A model generated the notes under the pieces. That model was not told the origin of the DNA and did not search any database. It saw only the letters and a list, made by a program, of their open reading frames with translations. DNA of 10,020 bases, taken from contig CALHVB010000028.1 of the NCBI GenBank assembly GCA_938039345.1, positions 1-10,020 on the forward strand. Direction: 5' to 3'. The DNA is from an uncultured Sediminicola sp. GTDB taxonomy: Bacteria; Bacteroidota; Bacteroidia; Flavobacteriales; Flavobacteriaceae. The first letter of the stretch is position 1, and each line of letters opens with the position of its first letter. Shown piece by piece: positions 8,324 to 10,020 of the stretch. The position numbers and the translations under genes are program-made.

Positions 8324-8377
8324 ATAGAAAAACCTTAGGTGTAAATGTTTTATTTTTTACTTATTTATTAAAAATAG

Positions 8378-8401
8378 TAACGAAAACGTTAGAGTTTTTT
8401 T
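8378..8401 (+). terminator. possible weak terminator after tamB, or operator-like inverted repeat upstream of pfkA
   Basis: TAACG (8378-8382) and CGTTA (8387-8391) form a perfect 5-base inverted repeat around AAAA, followed three bases later by seven T (8395-8401). It lies 54 bases after the tamB stop. The stem is short and weak, so it may instead be a regulator binding site for pfkA, or chance. Confidence 0.35.
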
Positions 8402-8451
8402 GTTTAACAAAGTAATGGCTGTATCTATTCTTTTTATTGAAATAAGTTTGC

Positions 8452-9465
<1,014 letters not shown>

Positions 9466-9487
9466 TTTTAATCATAAATAAAGTAAA

Positions 9488-10020
9488 ATGTCAAATTTAA
9501 AAATAGGAATTAACGGGTTCGGAAGAATTGGAAGATTAGTTTTTAGAACAAGTGTAAAAAGAGGAGATGTAGATGTAGTAGCTATCAACGATTTATTAGA
9601 TGTTGAGCACCTAGCATATTTATTAAAATACGATTCTGTTCATGGAAAATTTGATGGAACTGTAGAAATAGAAGGCGGAAACTTAGTAGTAAATGGAAAA
9701 GTAGTTCGTATAACTGCTGAAAGAGATCCAAAACAATGTAAGTGGGATGAAGTAGGTGCTTCTATCGTTGCTGAATGTACAGGTATCTTTACTACATTAG
9801 AAACAGCTCAATACCATATAGATGGTGGTGCTAAGAAAGTAGTTATATCTGCTCCTTCTAAAGATGCTCCAATGTTTGTAATGGGAGTTAACCATACTGA
9901 TGTAAAATCTTCTGATACTATTGTTTCTAACGCATCTTGTACTACAAACTGTTTAGCTCCTTTAGCTAAGGTGTTAAATGATAATTTTGGCATAGAAGAA
10001 GCTTTAATGACTACAGTACA
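9488..10020 (+). CDS. gapA: type I glyceraldehyde-3-phosphate dehydrogenase, partial (C-terminus beyond right edge)
   Basis: GAPDH oxidises glyceraldehyde 3-phosphate with phosphate and NAD+ to 1,3-bisphosphoglycerate in the cytoplasm, and also runs in reverse for gluconeogenesis. The 177 complete codons show the Rossmann NAD-binding start [12 protein letters not shown] (5-16), AINDL (32-36), whose Asp35 favours NAD over [36 protein letters not shown], and the catalytic [13 protein letters not shown] with nucleophile Cys151 at 9938-9940. There is a clear ATG start, and the frame is intact to the window edge. Some C-ended codons (AAC, ATC, TTC) appear among the A/T-ended ones, in keeping with high expression. 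It follows pfkA by 22 bases with no terminator, so it is probably co-transcribed. The pfkA stop would leave about 400 bases of untranslated message ahead of it. Type I NAD-dependent is the best call; the substrate-binding half is outside the window. Confidence 0.97.
   Translation, partial: MSNLKIGINGFGRIGRLVFRTSVKRGDVDVVAINDLLDVEHLAYLLKYDSVHGKFDGTVEIEGGNLVVNGKVVRITAERDPKQCKWDEVGASIVAECTGIFTTLETAQYHIDGGAKKVVISAPSKDAPMFVMGVNHTDVKSSDTIVSNASCTTNCLAPLAKVLNDNFGIEEALMTTV

Overview
The window looks like an ordinary chromosomal segment from a member of the Bacteroidetes, most likely the Flavobacteriaceae. The evidence is AT-rich DNA with A- and T-ended codons, genes without Shine-Dalgarno sites, TAnnTTTG-type -7 promoter boxes in front of several genes, and proteins of typical flavobacterial form (a roughly 1,480-residue TamB, a DUF4159 protein, a 'KQSLQAYLPKL'-type RsmE). 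I assign it by protein family pattern, not by a database match.

Layout, left to right. (1) Minus strand, 1-1138: the 5' part of a TrmH/SpoU-family RNA methyltransferase gene running off the left edge, preceded by a secreted DUF4159 protein gene, probably one operon. (2) Plus strand, 1181-1960: a DUF1223 thioredoxin-like protein with a Cys-x-x-Cys motif, closed by a very clear intrinsic terminator at 1986-2027. (3) Minus strand, 2026-3821: rsmE and, upstream of it, tsaD, both RNA-modification genes and probably co-transcribed from a promoter at about 3850-3877. (4) Plus strand, 3893-8323: a giant TamB gene, divergent from tsaD. (5) Plus strand, 8476-10020: a glycolytic pair, pfkA (6-phosphofructokinase) followed after 22 bases by gapA (glyceraldehyde-3-phosphate dehydrogenase), the latter cut by the right edge.

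The main anomaly is in pfkA. The reading frame is intact and conserved from 8476 to 9465 except for a single in-frame TAA at codon 198 (9067-9069), where the family normally has Glu (Pro-Glu). The residues that bind fructose 6-phosphate (equivalents of E. coli E222, R243, H249 and R252) all lie after the stop. This is either a recent nonsense mutation, a sequence error, or readthrough. A second anomaly is the tamB start: there is no ATG, and the expected Lys-rich N-terminus lies upstream of the TTG start and begins with ATC. The TrmH-family gene also lacks an ATG and probably begins with TTG.

Taken together the genes serve RNA modification (TrmH-family, RsmE, TsaD), cell-envelope biogenesis (TamB, perhaps the exported DUF1223 and DUF4159 proteins) and central carbon metabolism (PfkA, GapA). 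I saw no mobile element, CRISPR array, tRNA/rRNA gene, phage gene, defence system or biosynthetic cluster, and no stretch over 300 bases without a gene.
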